Notes: a model not told the origin generated them from the sequence alone. DNA of 64,000 nt from Annona cherimola (GCA_030490835.1 CM059972.1:46975452-47039451); one strand, 5' to 3'; counted from the stretch's first letter, positions 1 through 12,296 are shown. Numbers and translations are program-made.

Positions 1-2
1 TG

Positions 3-242
3 TTTGAATCTGAGTACAAACATACACATGGTTGTAGAGGTGGATGGAAAAGGCGAGCCAGGCAAGGGGAGGGTATGGAAATGCTCAACTCTAATACAAA
101 GACGGCAATAGGAATTGTCAAGAGAGGGCGGGAGGTGGAGTCGGATGAGAAATTGATTAGGTGGAAGCGGGCTAAGGTGATGGACATGGCTGTGCATGGG
201 GAGGTGGAGGTTATGGGGGTTCCCCAGCCCCACCTCAAGTGA
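3..242 (+). pseudogene. LINE ORF1 C-terminal fragment
   Basis: This frame is open from the window edge for 79 codons and ends at TGA 240-242, 10 bp before the ATG of ORF2. The peptide is basic and charged (for example KRGREVESDEKLIRWKR), as usual for the tail of the nucleic-acid-binding ORF1 protein of plant L1 elements. The zinc-knuckle part would be upstream, outside the window. The call rests mainly on position directly before ORF2 and on composition. Whether the rest of ORF1 is intact cannot be seen. Confidence 0.6.
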
Positions 243-252
243 TATGGCTATA

Positions 253-1527
253 ATGGCGTGGAATTGCCGTGGGCTTGGGAACCCATGAGCAATTCGAAGT
301 CTTTTTGACCTAGTCAGGAAACAAGCACCCAAACTATTTTTTTTGTGCGAAACTAAATGCAATACGAAGGAGATGGAGCGGATTAGGCGGAAGTTACGGT
401 TTGACTCATGTTTTGTGGTGGAGTCCGTGGCAAGGAGTGGCGGTTTGGCTATCTTTTGGAATAATGACCATCCTGCGTCTGTTCGGAACTTCTCGGCTCA
501 CTATATAGACGTGGATTTTTTGGGATGGCGGTTCACGGGGTTTAATGGTCACCCCGAAACTCATTGTCGCCATCTTACCTGGCACATTCTCAATCAGTTG
601 GTTGATGGACCCGATTCTCCATGGTTAGTTATGGGCGACTTCAATGAAGTAGTTGGACCAAATGAATATATCAATTCGAGGACTCGCAATCAAACCCAAA
701 TGGACCTCTTTTGTAATACTATCGACAGGTGCAATCTGCAGGACCTTGGCTTTGTTGGTGCACCTATGACATGGAGCAATAATCGGAGGGGATCTCAAAG
801 AGTGGAAGCGAGGCTTGATAGGGGGCTCTCAACCCCTTCATGGATCAATTTGTTTCCCTATGCTAGGATTGTTCACCTATCAGCAGCCACGTCTGATCAT
901 TGCCTGCTACTGTTATTACTCGATTCCAAGAACGGCAGGAGGAGGCCCCTAAAGGAATTCAGATACGAGTTGTTTTGGGCTCGTGATTCAGAGGCAAAAA
1001 AAATCATCCAAAAGGTATGGGAGTCCAAACCTCAAAGGGGAGTGACAGCTACTGATCTAATGAGTTGGAAAATCAAGAGGTGTGGTACGAAGTTATCCAA
1101 ATGGAGCAGGATGAAGAAGGGAAACCTCAGACATGCTATTGAACGGAAGCAGAGGGAGCTCTTCACCTTGAAGGATCAAATTCCTACCGATGCCCATGAT
1201 GATGCAATGAGAAAACTTAAGTATCAAATTAATCTTCTGTTGGAGGATGAGGAGCAGCTATGGAGCATACGGGCTAAAACCCATTGGCTTCAGAAGGGGG
1301 ACAGAAACACTGCGTTCTTCCATCAGATGGCTTCTAATCGGAGATAGGCAAATTTCATTGAGGTGCTCGGAGATAACGACGGGAGGTGGGTTAAGGACCA
1401 AGATGAGTTGCTGGATTTGACAGTTTCACACTTTTCAGAGATATACATATCCACGAGCCCACAGGTTGCGGACTGGGTTTGCAGTCTATTACGAGAAAGA
1501 TCTCAAATATTCAAAGCGGGGGTCTGA
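253..1527 (+). pseudogene. LINE ORF2 part 1: AP-type endonuclease domain
   Basis: ATG 253 begins the conserved WNCRGLGNP opening of plant LINE ORF2, but TGA at 286-288 stops it after 11 codons. The same frame then runs to TAG 1345-1347. Counted from ATG 343, the endonuclease motifs are Glu3 in CETK, GDFNE at residues 98-102 and SDH at 184-186, which are the metal-binding and catalytic positions of exonuclease-endonuclease-phosphatase folds. The role in the family is target-site nicking to prime reverse transcription. Past TAG 1345 the frame stays readable to TGA 1525, while the RT continues in another frame from about 1479, so a frameshift lies near 1470-1480. Confidence 0.88.
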
Positions 1528-3431
1528 TCAAGCCACTATGCATGGCTGAAGTGGAAAAAGTTGTAAAAGGTATGCGACCCACAAAAGCTCCTGGGCCGGA
1601 TGGAATGTCCCCGGGGTTCTTTCAGAAGCACTGGAATATCGTGGGTCGGGAGATTTTCCAGTGGTGCAAATCGTTCATGGAGGAGAGAGATCACGCTCAC
1701 ATGGGAAGACATATTCAGGAGGCAAACGCTACCACCTTGGTATTGATTCCGAAGAAGGCGGGAGCTCAGGAATTGTCGCAATTTCGGCCAATAAGTTTAT
1801 GCAATGTAGTTTACAAAATTTTGGCTAAGGTGCTGGCAAATAGGCTCAAAGCCACTCTCAATGAGGTCATTGGGGTGGAACAAAGCGCTTTTGTCCCTGG
1901 TCGGCTCATAACGGACAACATGTTGATTGCCTACAAAGCTATTCACTCTCTCAAGAGGCGAAAGGGTGGCAGAAGATGTGAGATGACTATTAAGTTAGAC
2001 ATGTCAAAGGCCTATGACCGTGTTGAGTGGGTTTTTTTGGAACAGATCATGGAGGCCATGAATTTCTGTCTGGTGTGGATCAATTGGATTATGAGTTGTA
2101 TATCCACTATCAGCTATCGTGTTAACATCAATGGATTCAAATCCATGTACTTCCAACCCCAACGGGGGTTACGGCAAGGGGACCCGTTGTCTCCCTATCT
2201 ATTCCTTCTATGTACGGAGGGTCTGTCAGCGCTTATTTCTTGTGCGGCTGCCCAAGGATCACTGCATGGAATCAGACTGAACCCACAGGGGCCTCAACTT
2301 ACTCACATCTTGTTTATGGATGATGCTCTTATCTTCCTCCGGGCGGATGACAATGATATTAGGAAATTTTTGGACATTCTTAGGATTTATTCTGCTTCCT
2401 CTGGTCAAATGGTCAATGTGGACAAAACCTCGTTATTTTTCAGTTCAAACATGAATTGCTGTGAAAGGGAGGCGTTGTCTAATCGGTTGGGGTCTTTTGG
2501 TCAGGAAGTCCATCACTACCTGGGCCTCCTGGCGTGGCTTGGGAGATCAAAGGGAGGGATGTTTAAGGGTATCAAGGAGCGCATTTGGCACAAAATCCAA
2601 GGGTGGAAGGGGCGCTTATTGTCATGGGGAGGGAAAGATGTGTTAATCAAAGCGGTTGCACAAGCAATTCCCTCCTATACTATGAGTATTTTCCTGCTAC
2701 CCCAATCATTCTGTCAGGGTATCAATGGGATGTTGAGCAAATTTTGGTGGGGGGAACAGGGGGGGAAGCGTAAGATGAGTTGGGTGGCTTGGAAGGAAAT
2801 GTGTAAGACCAAGCGTGCGGGAGGGTTGGGCTTCAGAGACCTTCATGTGTTCAATTATGCCCTTCTTGCCAAACAGGTATGGAGGTTAACATCATCCACC
2901 ACATCCTTCTGCTATAAGGTTTTAAAAGTTAAATACTTCCCCAACTCTGATATTTGGGGTTGTACGTCGAAACCGTCTGATTCGTACGTGTGGAAAAGTA
3001 TTCTTAAGGCGCGGGACGTGATTCATTCTGGATGTAAATGGAGGATTGGTGACGGGAGAAGGGTTCGCTTCTTCAAGGATGTTTGGCTTGACTCTGAGGT
3101 GGGTAAGGCGGGACCCCTTCCACTATCCATCCCGGAGGACGTATTGGTCAGCCACTTAATTGATGAAGGGACCAACGGATGGAATAAAGACCGGGTTGTG
3201 ACTGCTGTTAGGGAGGTGGGTTGGCAGGTCATCAGCCTTGTTCCCCTTCCCCGTCATGCAGAAACGGATTGCGTCTTCTGGAAGCACGAGCCAAATGGTA
3301 AGTTCTCTGTTAAGTTGGCACATAGGTGGCTCAAGGTGGATTATGCAAACCCTCTTCTTTCATGCTGTTATAGGGTCATTTGGAGGACAAAGCTACCGAG
3401 CAAGGTTCTAAATTTTGGGTGGCGCTTCTAA
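1479..3431 (+). pseudogene. LINE ORF2 part 2: reverse transcriptase
   Basis: This 650-residue open frame carries non-LTR RT motifs in order: KAPGPDGM (36-43), RPISLCNV (103-110), KLDMSKAYD (172-180), GLRQGDPLSP (230-239) and the catalytic box FMDD (279-282). Most plant LINEs have FADD at that box; both aspartates remain here. The thumb and connection region with IPSYTMS and the FWWG block follows. The frame runs out at TAA 3429-3431, where the zinc-binding domain continues in another frame. No stop interrupts the RT domain, so it is the best-preserved part of this element. The domain is upstream of the RNase H part and belongs to the same former polyprotein. Confidence 0.92.
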
Positions 3432-3685
3432 AGGATGCTCTCCCAACCTTGAGCAACCTCTCTTTTAGGGGTATTGACGTGGATCCTCACTGCGTCTTTT
3501 GCAAGAGGGAGGTAGAGGATGCTAATCACTTGTTTTTGGGTTGTGCTCGTATTGCAAGTATATCTCGGCAAGTTGTAACTGCGTGCCCACCGAAGGCCTC
3601 AATGCAGGAAATTTTCACACTCTTAGCGTCCAAAGATAGGCGTGATGACTTGGCTTTCTTCATTGTGTATTGCTGGCGTATCTGA
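3380..3685 (+). pseudogene. LINE ORF2 part 3: zinc-binding RT-associated domain
   Basis: This frame continues the RT polyprotein after a frame change near 3425. It carries the zf-RVT signature: CVFCKREVEDANHLFLGC, i.e. C-x2-C followed by H and C. An in-frame TGA at 3683-3685 separates it from the RNase H part, which is in the same frame. The linker between zinc finger and RNase H looks shorter than usual for this family, so a deletion may also have occurred here (inference from family layout, not measured). Confidence 0.8.
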
Positions 3686-3688
3686 TTC

Positions 3689-4255
3689 TTGCGGAACAAA
3701 CTCAAGGTTGAGTTACCGTGGTGCCGGGATTATATTCAGCAAATGAGACGGGCCAAACTCCTTCACCAGGCGAGCGCTTTGGACCTTCCTCTTGTACCCA
3801 AATGGACCAAACCACCAGAGGGTGTCTCCAAGTTGAATGTGGATGCCTGTTGTTTACTGGATAAGGGTGTCTCGGGGTTTGCTGCTGTTATCAGGGACTT
3901 TCGCGGGTACTTCATTGCTGCTAGTGGATGGAGACGGATGGGCATGTGCGAGCCACTTCTCATGGAAGCAAATGCTTTTCTTTTGGGTACTCAGTGGGCT
4001 CTCCAACTCAAGCTCCGTAATGTTCAGATTGAGTCTGACTCTCTTCTTTTGTGCACCTACCTGACCAATGACAGCCAGATTTCCTCACCGGTGGGTCACA
4101 TTATCTCTAAGATCAGAATAATTCTCGATGCTAATCCTCATCTCTCGGTCCACCATGTTCTAAGACAAGGGAATACGGTTGCCCATTCCTTAGCTGATTT
4201 GGCCTATGTTTCTGTTATGGAACATGTCACTTGGTTAAAGTCATTCCTTTTATAA
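3689..4255 (+). pseudogene. LINE ORF2 part 4: RNase H domain (plant RVT_3 type)
   Basis: This is the RNase H-like C-terminal domain of plant L1 elements, which removes the RNA strand of the RNA-DNA hybrid. The DEDD residues are at Asp52 (LNVDACC), Glu93 (MEANAF), Asp117 (IESDSLL) and Asp170 (VAHSLAD), counted from ATG 3689. It has the family-typical block VHHVLRQGN. It is homologous along its length to the fragment at 11634-12111. The C-terminus is altered: a 21-bp piece identical to the 3' tail sits at 4236-4256 and supplies the stop, so the last residues differ from those coded by the other copy. Confidence 0.88.
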
Positions 4256-4360
4256 AGTCATTGTATAGACAATTTTCTGACAATGAATTCTGCGGATTAC
4301 TCTATCCCGAACCCTTTTCAAATTGTGAGGGGGTCGGGCTAAAGTCATTCCTTTTATAAA
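4236..4360 (+). repeat. 21-bp direct repeat inside LINE 3' end
   Basis: The 21 bp at 4236-4256 recur exactly at 4340-4360, directly before the A-run. The related copy at 12120-12280 lacks this motif at the upstream position and instead reads on through about 45 bp of unrelated sequence. The upstream copy truncates the RNase H frame. Confidence 0.85.
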
Positions 4361-4364
4361 AAAA

Positions 4365-7300
4365 TCATTTAATTTATTTAATATAATAAAAATCTTTTTT
4401 TTTTACACAAGGTTTCCCATTAATACATCTCATTTAAATTAAATTTTGAACACTCCACTTTGACCTTTCTTATTTATGTTGTTCCTATCTTAAAATTACT
4501 AAGCTCCATTTGGGTTGGTTTTTGACATCCCCATTTTCACATCCATTTTACACTAAAATATGTAGAATCTATCCTATATGCACTATATGAAAAAGCCTCA
4601 TACTTCTCTATATGATTTCTATAGTTGCCCCCTTCCATCAATCACATATACTTCATTTTAATCTTTTGATTATACAAATTTTGAATCAAATCAAGAATTT
4701 TAAGTATGATATTCTTATCATAAATCAGTAACTATATGAATTGACTAAATAAAATACTTATAGCACAAAATACTAATTATTTATATTTGTTTATATATTT
4801 TCATTCTGCTAGACAAAGGCGTGTGTTAAGGGGTATTCTAAATCCTGTTAATTTTTACCCATATTTATCTTAGTTAAAATTTTATTTTTATATTTTTTGA
4901 GTGATTTTCATGATATCAGAAAAAAAAAATTTAACTCAATTTCATTGTATAAAAATTATGAAAAATCAATTAGTGCGTCTGATGTTATATTTGTTTTTCT
5001 TTGTTTAGGCTTATCCTCTAGTATTTTTAATTTACAAATTACAAAAGATTTGGTTATAAAATTTTGGTCATTCAATAACGATTATATACTGAGTCTCAAA
5101 AAAAATATTTCATGCTAAGAATCATTCTTTTACTATTTCTTAAATATTTGTCTTTTCTGTTTTAAATTTATCACATGGGTTATGTATGTTAACTTATAAA
5201 CTGTTCTAATTGTTAATATAATTCACTAATTACAGTTTTAATCATAGATGCAACACATATATCATCACATCACTTGTTTAGTCATATTCCAAAGGTTTAG
5301 ATCATCGAAATACATTTTAATTAAATTTTTGACGGTCTAGATCAACTGATTATAGTTTTTCATAATATGTCTATTAAAGTTTTAGAATTGAAAATTTTTG
5401 AATCTAACCATTGATGAAGGTGTCCATACATGATCTAACATGATTTTCTTATGGAAAACTAAGTGTTACACATGTCTAATGGTTTGGATCAATGGTTAAT
5501 ATCATTCCCTTACTGTCCAATGGTATATAATTTGTTGAGGCTCACTTTGATCAAAATTTTAGGTAGAATTTCTCCAATAGGTGTCTCTAATCATGGCTTA
5601 CTTTGTTAGCAATAAAATCCTTTCATATCAAATTATATCTTGCATGGATTGGATTTATTCAACCAAAATTTCACTTGACAATAAGATCCTACTGTTGAAT
5701 CCCATGCAATGGCTTAGATCCATCTTGTCCTATTAATATTAAACAAAATAAATTTGTCACTAACATTTTTAAAAGAATTCCATGGCTGAGATTGGGCTCG
5801 ATCTCTTGGTTAGAGTTTCCCCTTCTTCCTCCCTCTCTCCCTCTCTCTCTCTTCTCTTTCTCTTTTGTTCTAGCTTCCCTACTTCACATAAGTTACTGCT
5901 TTATAGCAAAATTTTTTAACTAAAATTTTGCTTTAGTTTTTGTTAACAACATGCCACTTAAATGCTTAATTACCAAACTTTTTTACTCTTATTTAAGGTC
6001 TTGTTGCCTTGTCATCTCTAATTAATGTTTATGCTACATATTTTACAAATTTTTATTATATATAGAATTTTGAAAATTAAAATAATTAATCCTATTAGTT
6101 AATTATAATTAATATAATAGTAAAAAATAAATCAAAATGTGAATGAGAGAGATTCGAACATTAAATGTCATTTTTGAAGCCACCGATTTCTGCCTCTTTG
6201 GTAACATCCAATTTATATATAATTGGGGAACTAAATGTTATATATATTGAAACTTTTTATTTAGTTCAACTTCCCATTACAAAGATCCTTAGTTAATTTG
6301 TTATTTCTTTTTTAAGATATAAATATAATATAACACCCTTTAATTTGTAGAGATGTTGAACAAATAGGTATAATTTTTTTACATAATTATATTTTATGTG
6401 TGCTTTCATTATACATTTACAAGTATCTCATTATTATCAAAATTCAAAATAATGAGGGGTTTACGGAGGATGAAGGATAGAGTAAACACGAAATAAATTA
6501 CACCAATGTTTAAAAATCTTAAAACAGGAAGGCCATCTCAATCATATGTATTGGATTTTTCAAATGACAATAACAGAGTTTATATAATATAAATCGTTAA
6601 ATTCCTTTGCCTTCTTATTATAAGTTTCATGTAATGTACTGGTGAAAGTGTGAATAATCAAACATATAACTCTTGGCATATAAATAAATTGTTGATGCAA
6701 GCAAAAAATTTATATTTTGTATGTAGTTTGGTGCATATTTTGATTTTTTTTGTTAGAATTTGATGCATATTTTAATTATAATTTGGTGTAGTTGAACATT
6801 TTTATGATCTTGAGTATTTAAAATTCTTTAAAAATACTAGAAAACCATCGGTACATAGTTTATCATATATATAATAATTACCATAATTATTTGTGTAGAC
6901 CTATATGAAGAAATTTTAAGAAAATACAGGTGATAGTCATTGTCATAAGACAATTTTCAATTTCGAAGAGCTATATTCATGCCTTTGATTGAAGGGGTAA
7001 ATAAAGCCATAATTCATGAAATTTAGGAATTAGGAATTTGGACATACCTAGTTAAGTATGTGAAAGTGATTTCTCGAAATCCATATTGGATTGGAAATAA
7101 ATTGAGTCGAAATAGGACTGCTTGGAAATGAATTTCAGAAACACATTTCTAGATGCATTTTTAGGCGGCAATTTGACTCATAAATAAAATCTAAATTAAA
7201 TAAAATTTTGCAGATTTATAGTCCTATACAGGATCAATAGATTCCCCAAGTCTTAGAATAATCCAAATTTTTTAGGTCTTATAACCAATAGCATGAAAAA

Positions 7301-7961
7301 TGGATAACGAATTTGAAATTTCAATCATAAAAACTGAGTTATTGGATCTTATGACTTTTGTTAGGTTGTATTCATATTCGATGCATGCTTAATATCATGT
7401 AATGGATAATTTTCCATGTTTTCATGTTATTTAGAAGTCGTTTGTGGAAAGTGAGCATTTTAGTCGGAGAAAATTTGGAAATAAATAGAAAACCTAAGGT
7501 CAAACATAGAAATCATGAAAACTAATGCTAAATGGTTATTCCCACATCTTGTTTATATTAAATATGATGTTTGAGAAGTAAAAGTATGAAGAAAACATTG
7601 AAATATCAAATTTGAAGTGTTAAGGTCAAGCTAAAGTGTAAAATGAGAATTAACTTAACCTTTTTTTTTTGGTGGGATAAATGAACTCCCAAAATTATGA
7701 AACTTGGTAAGTTCAAAGACGTATATAAGAGTAAGGAGTTTGCCATGTTTTAGGGTAATCCAATTTGAAGAAGTCATTTAAAGATGCATGCCAAAATGAG
7801 TCTAAAGTGAGCATGAAGAAACATGTGTAAATTGAATTTTGGGTTTTAGAACCATTTAAATGCATTGTTTTCACCACTACGTCAATCAATATCCAAACCA
7901 TGCAACTAGTAGAAATTGGTGAAGTCGAATCAGTAAAGAATTCATAGAAATGATAGTCCGT
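4365..7961. other. AT-rich intergenic DNA, no gene recognised
   Basis: I see no open frame with a recognisable domain. A short open frame at 4897-5118 has low-complexity composition and no motif. A CT-rich microsatellite-like tract occupies about 5818-5867. Phrases resembling 'atggtttggatcaatgg' recur between 5230 and 5760, as in decayed repeat DNA, but I cannot assign a family. Confidence 0.6.
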
Positions 7962-8165
7962 GAGAACATAATCTGTAACCAAATTTGTTTTTCTGGATTT
8001 CATGACTGCATTAATGATAGCATCAGCTTTAATTCCTATTTCCTTCTCTCTTGTCAACAATTCAGTTAGTATCTCATATTGGGTCCCAACTCGTAATCAC
8101 TATCCAAAGAAATCTCGTGTCTCCACAAGTGTCATCTCTCCATTGTTAAGATCATGATACAGGAA
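7962..8165 (-). pseudogene. Relic of a PDR-type (ABCG) transporter exon
   Basis: Read on the minus strand from about 8156, one frame gives HDLNNGEMT, then VETRDFFG, two adjacent stops (8097-8102), RVGTQYEIL, TELLTREKEIGIKADAIIN and LVTDYVL ending near 7962. In plant pleiotropic drug resistance transporters these blocks occur in the same order and spacing in the first nucleotide-binding domain, between Walker A and the ABC signature, upstream of an exon boundary. The flanks show no further PDR exon, no ABC signature and no Walker B. I infer an isolated exon fragment carried here by a rearrangement or a transposon; it is not functional. The family match is from memory of conserved motifs, not a search. 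Confidence 0.65.
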
Positions 8166-9864
8166 GCACCTTCCCAATTTCCATGTGAACTGATGGAGAA
8201 TAAAAAATTCGATGAAGGAATAGATTGAAGGGGACAGGGGGTTTCTTAGTTTCCCACAGTGAACTATTGCCAACAGAAAACAAATCTAGTAGCATTTGGT
8301 TGACACAGCTACTCAAGCTCCTCCATGCTATCTACTAGAAAAGTGGCGGGCGGAACAAAATGATGTTACTAATCTGTCAAACTTATTTGGTACTGACTTT
8401 TACATTTGATTCAAACCAAAATGATATAAATTCAAGAAAAGTTATCACAACAAACATGAAAAGGGAAAAGAAATTACCTTTCTCATTGTTTGTATCCCTC
8501 TTCAGCGTCAACTAATTAGGCGTCTCCCCCAATCGCATTATTGATTCGGCTCTCTCGCCCACCCTCCACTTCCTCTTTTCTCATTATGCAAATCACCTCG
8601 TTTTACCTAAGCATAACGGATTTTCCTCTCTTCAATGGCAACACTGCTTTTTCTCAACTTGCTAGCCGTCTCTTCCTCTTTATGAAAATCCTTTTCCCTT
8701 CCCTCGTACTGCAGCTTTGTTGATGAGATCTTTGAGTCAAGATGCTGTGAAGCTTCCTTAATAAGTCACCTTGCAAAAAATCGTCTATTGTAGATTCCTT
8801 ATACATTAACATATTTACATCAAATCAACATGCATGCATGGATTCATGCTTAGAGGGAGAAATGGATAAGCAAAAATAAGATTAATAAGGTTTTTACATA
8901 AGGGAGAGATAATGACAGTCAACGACATCTTGTCTCTTCCTATTAATTGATCTCCACCCTCTCCCACAACATTAGCACAAACCTTTAGCACTGTCCATTT
9001 CTCCAATCACCGACAACTATCTCCCTTTTACATGTCTACGATTTCCTTCTCTTATTGTTGGACTAACTCGCTCCCTCAGCATTGTAATTCATCCATGGCA
9101 TTTCCCAAATCATTGCTCTGACTTTTCTTCTCTGCTCGACCACAGTCGAGAAAGTTCTCTTCTTCTTCGCTCATCCACTGTCAGAAAAGGAAAAAATTGT
9201 TGGATGCCGCTCTTCCCAGTTCATCGAATATGGGCTGATATCCCACTGTCATAGCTAGCAGGCTTCCTCAACAAGCCATGCCAATAGCCATCCAAAAACA
9301 TGCGAGTATAGAAAATTAACATTTGCATTTTGGCCCTAACAATCTCCATCACACGTTTAAAAATTAATGGCAGATATGGCATTGCTACGTTCATTCCAGG
9401 GTGCAAACTTTTGCACAAAAACCTATCTTGACACACAATTGGAGTGAGTTATGGTCTCAATCAAAGTTTCGCAAGCAACAAGATATTAACAAATATTTTA
9501 ATAACTTTGTAAATAGGGATGTGCTTAGTCTTTCAGGGAGATCGAATTCACGTATCAAATTCGTACATCGAATCCACATAGTAGATGATAATTCTCAAAA
9601 TTTTTGAATAATTTGATGTTAATTTTGCACCTTTAAGTATAAAAATGTTAATTAAATACAGGTTTTATGTAAAATTTTGTGAAAATTATATTTTCATAAA
9701 ATCTTTAATTTTACTATAAAATGGATTATTTTGTGATATGTTTAAAAAATATAAAATTATGAAGATAATTACATATACTAAGAGGAGTTAAATAGGCTAA
9801 AAAACAATTTTAAAATATCTATTATTTCAATTTTGAGCAAACATATAAAATGCTTTAATAGAAA

Positions 9865-9898
<34 letters not shown>

Positions 9899-10084
9899 AA
9901 TATATTTTTGGGAACAAAGTGGGGCACCATATAATTTTCAAATAAAGGAATAAATTATGTAAATAAAACAAACTCAAAACGAGCTAAAAAGTAAATTAGG
10001 AATATTTATGAGCTTATTAAAATTATTTATCTAGAAAATTCATATCGTTAGATTGATTTAAATTAATATGAATATGTTGCATGT
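8166..10084. other. Intergenic DNA, no gene recognised
   Basis: Several short open frames occur (8541-8723 plus; 8815-9006 and 9221-9436 minus) but none shows a domain, and the DNA is AT-rich. I find no further exons of the PDR relic. An (AT)n run is listed separately. Confidence 0.55.
9868..9896. repeat. (AT)n dinucleotide microsatellite
   Basis: An uninterrupted alternating AT run of 29 bp in AT-rich DNA. Confidence 0.95.
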
Positions 10085-11298
10085 GTACAAGTTATCATGC
10101 ACAGCCTGAGCCACCATCCCCAAATAGTATCCATGGCCGCCAATACCTCTTCTTTCCTCAATGAACAAATTGTAGTATCCATCTAGGAGATCCGATGCCG
10201 CCGTCGATGTCCGGCAGCCACGATCCGGTCAAGCAACAAACACAAAGCATCTGCCGCCATCAATTCGACGAGCTGCACAACAACTGGTCACGCCCCCATT
10301 CTCTTCGCCGGTAATCCATTTCAGCAGCTTCCTGCACCCAATTGATTCAGTCAATTATAACAGCGGCAACGAATACCAAAGCATCTATTTCCAGCAGCCA
10401 TGCCATCCAGCCATTTGCACTTGAGCTCGATTTCGGTAGGCCCTTTTTAAGCCTCTAAAAATCGGTCAAGGCGGCACCGAAACCGAATGGCAGTAGCAAT
10501 TCTGTCTGCAAGCCACCAACGATTTAACATTTTCAAATCTGGCAGCCACAATTTAAAATTGACCAGCTACAAATTGGCTCCAAACCATGGCCAACCGAAT
10601 TCCTCTTCCAGAACCAAGCAGCTAATCACTGGCCATTTCAAAGCCTAGCGAGCAGAAACCCCACCTCTCCAATTCAAAATCTGGCAATGCATCCATGCCA
10701 TTGAAAATCAGCACCACCTCCATTCCGGTAACCACGAAAAGTTTTGCTGCACCTATTTTCGTTGTTCCCATCTCTTTAATTAAACCGACAGCAACGTAGC
10801 AGTAAATGCAGCTTCTACAACCATCGTCTGTCACACCCCCAATTCAGGCAGCCATGCGCAAGCGTCCCAAAGCTTCATCCATCCTCTTGTAGGCCAAGCA
10901 CCAACTGCCCAGCTCTAAGCACATTAGCAGAAAATCCAAAGCAGCCTAACGACCTTATTCGGGCCCATCTCAAATCCAGAATAGCGGCCATGAAATTCTA
11001 GCTGCATCCATAAAATTGTTGGCTAGAAACCATTGATTGTCTGTGTTGACCGTGGCTGCCAGTCCATTTCTTCTATTCCACCGATCCAGCCAAATTGTCA
11101 ATTAAATAATCTGCAGACAGCAGCTCCACAAAGCCCCAATTTTAGTTTTTCACCACCACTAAATCGAAGCTTCAACTGGCACCATGATTTTAGCTCTCCA
11201 CGAAATCACTTACCACTGCAGAACAGCACAACTCGCGGGATAGAAAGCCACCAATCTTCAGAAAAGCTGGACACAAAAATCATTTTCAAGCTAAGCAA
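10085..11298. other. GC-richer block with recurring GGCAGCCA words, unidentified
   Basis: Base composition shifts sharply from the AT-rich surroundings. The word GGCAGCCA or a one-base variant occurs at 10213, 10393, 10541 and 10847, and its complement-like form is near 11052. CCG-rich stretches are concentrated at 10190-10320. An open frame at 11033-11320 shows no known domain. It may be decayed LTR or captured gene sequence. I cannot assign a function. Confidence 0.4.
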
Positions 11299-11620
11299 AG
11301 CCGGGTTGTACCGGGTTTGAGTGAACCCAGACCCTAAGCCTACCGAGTTTACGTGAACCTAAACCCAAACTCTAGTATTAGAATCCGGATTCGAGTTGGG
11401 TTGGCGTTGGTTTCGGGTTGAAATTCAAGTTACTCTCAAACTAATCGAACTTGAAATTACCGATAAAGATAACAAATTTTTTAAATATTATTGCATTAAT
11501 ACATAAATGATTTGCATGTGAATATATTTATGTGTCCTATGATATTTTTGTTTTGATGAAATTAGTTTTTTAATTAAAAGACAATTCTAAATGCAATGAA
11601 CGTAACACATAACAATCCAG

Positions 11621-12296
11621 TCGAAACAATTCAGTGGTGCCGGGATTTTATTGAGCAATTGCGAGGAGCTAACGATTTAGACTTGATATGTGCGTTGGAC
11701 TCGCCTCTTGTACTAAGATGGATCAAACCGCCAGATGGAGCTTTCAAAATGAATGTCGACGCCCGATGCCTGCAGGAAAAGGTGGTCACGGGGTTTGCTG
11801 CGGTCATTAGGGACTCCCGAGGGTATTTTATTGCGGCGAACGATTGGATCCGGAGGGGCGTGGAGGAACCACTTACCATGGAAGCAAACGCCGTTCTTCT
11901 GGCTACCAGGTGGGCCATTCATCTCAAGCTCAGACAGGTGCAGATCGAATCCGAGTCCCTTCTTCTTTACACTTATCTATCAAATGATTGCGTTATCTCC
12001 TCCCCGGTGGGTCATATTATTTCGGAGATCAGAACAAGTTTTGAGGCTAATCCAAGTCTCTCCATCCACCATGTGCTAAGACAGAGGGAAATAGGGTTGC
12101 GCATGCCTTAGCTGATTTAGTTGCTGTTTCTGGGTTGGATAATGTTTCTTGGTGGGGAAATCCCCCACAGTGTATTATAGAGAAAATATGTACAGACAAT
12201 TTTTTGGCAATGAATTGCTCGGATTACTCCACCCTGAACCTGGTCAAATGATGAGGGGGTCGGGGTTGAGTAATTCTCTTCAAAAAAAAAAAAAAA
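11621..12296 (+). mobile_element. 5'-truncated LINE insertion with TSD aacaatccag
   Basis: The insertion begins within the RNase H region of the LINE family seen at 1-4364 and ends in an A-run at 12282-12296. The 10-bp sequence aacaatccag is present at 11611-11620 and again at 12295-12304, overlapping the end of the A-run, as expected for target-primed reverse transcription that stopped early. It shares the 3' UTR word tgagggggtcggg with the longer copy. Confidence 0.88.
11634..12111 (+). pseudogene. LINE RNase H domain fragment
   Basis: Homologous to the RNase H domain at 3689-4255. Conserved residues include the first Asp in MNVDARC and Glu in MEANAV; the third catalytic position reads ESE instead of ESD. 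The frame opens with host sequence: ATG 11596 lies upstream of the TSD, so that start is accidental. Near 12085-12092 a frameshift throws the reading out of frame, and the conserved C-terminal block (AHALADL) continues in another frame up to about 12245. Not functional. Confidence 0.85.

Larger units (their letters stand above)
1..4364 (+). mobile_element. L1-like LINE retrotransposon, degraded, 5' end outside window
   Basis: The order is ORF1 tail, AP-type endonuclease, reverse transcriptase, zinc-binding domain and RNase H, followed by a short A-run at 4358-4364. This is the layout of plant L1-like LINEs that carry an RNase H at the end of ORF2. The ORF2 frame is broken by stops at 286, 1345 and 3683 and by frame changes near 1475 and 3425, so the copy is dead. 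The 5' end and its TSD partner lie before base 1. A second, shorter copy of the same family is at 11621-12296; both share the RNase H region and a 3' tail containing tgagggggtcggg. Confidence 0.9.

Noticed and set aside
4897..5118. 73-codon open frame in intergenic DNA
   Set aside because: AT-rich, no motif, no support from neighbours.
9221..9436. 71-codon minus-strand open frame near the PDR relic
   Set aside because: I could not match it to a PDR exon or any other domain; length is within chance.
11596..11620. ATG 11596 as the start of the RNase H protein
   Set aside because: It lies in host DNA and the TSD upstream of the truncated LINE, so it is an accidental start.
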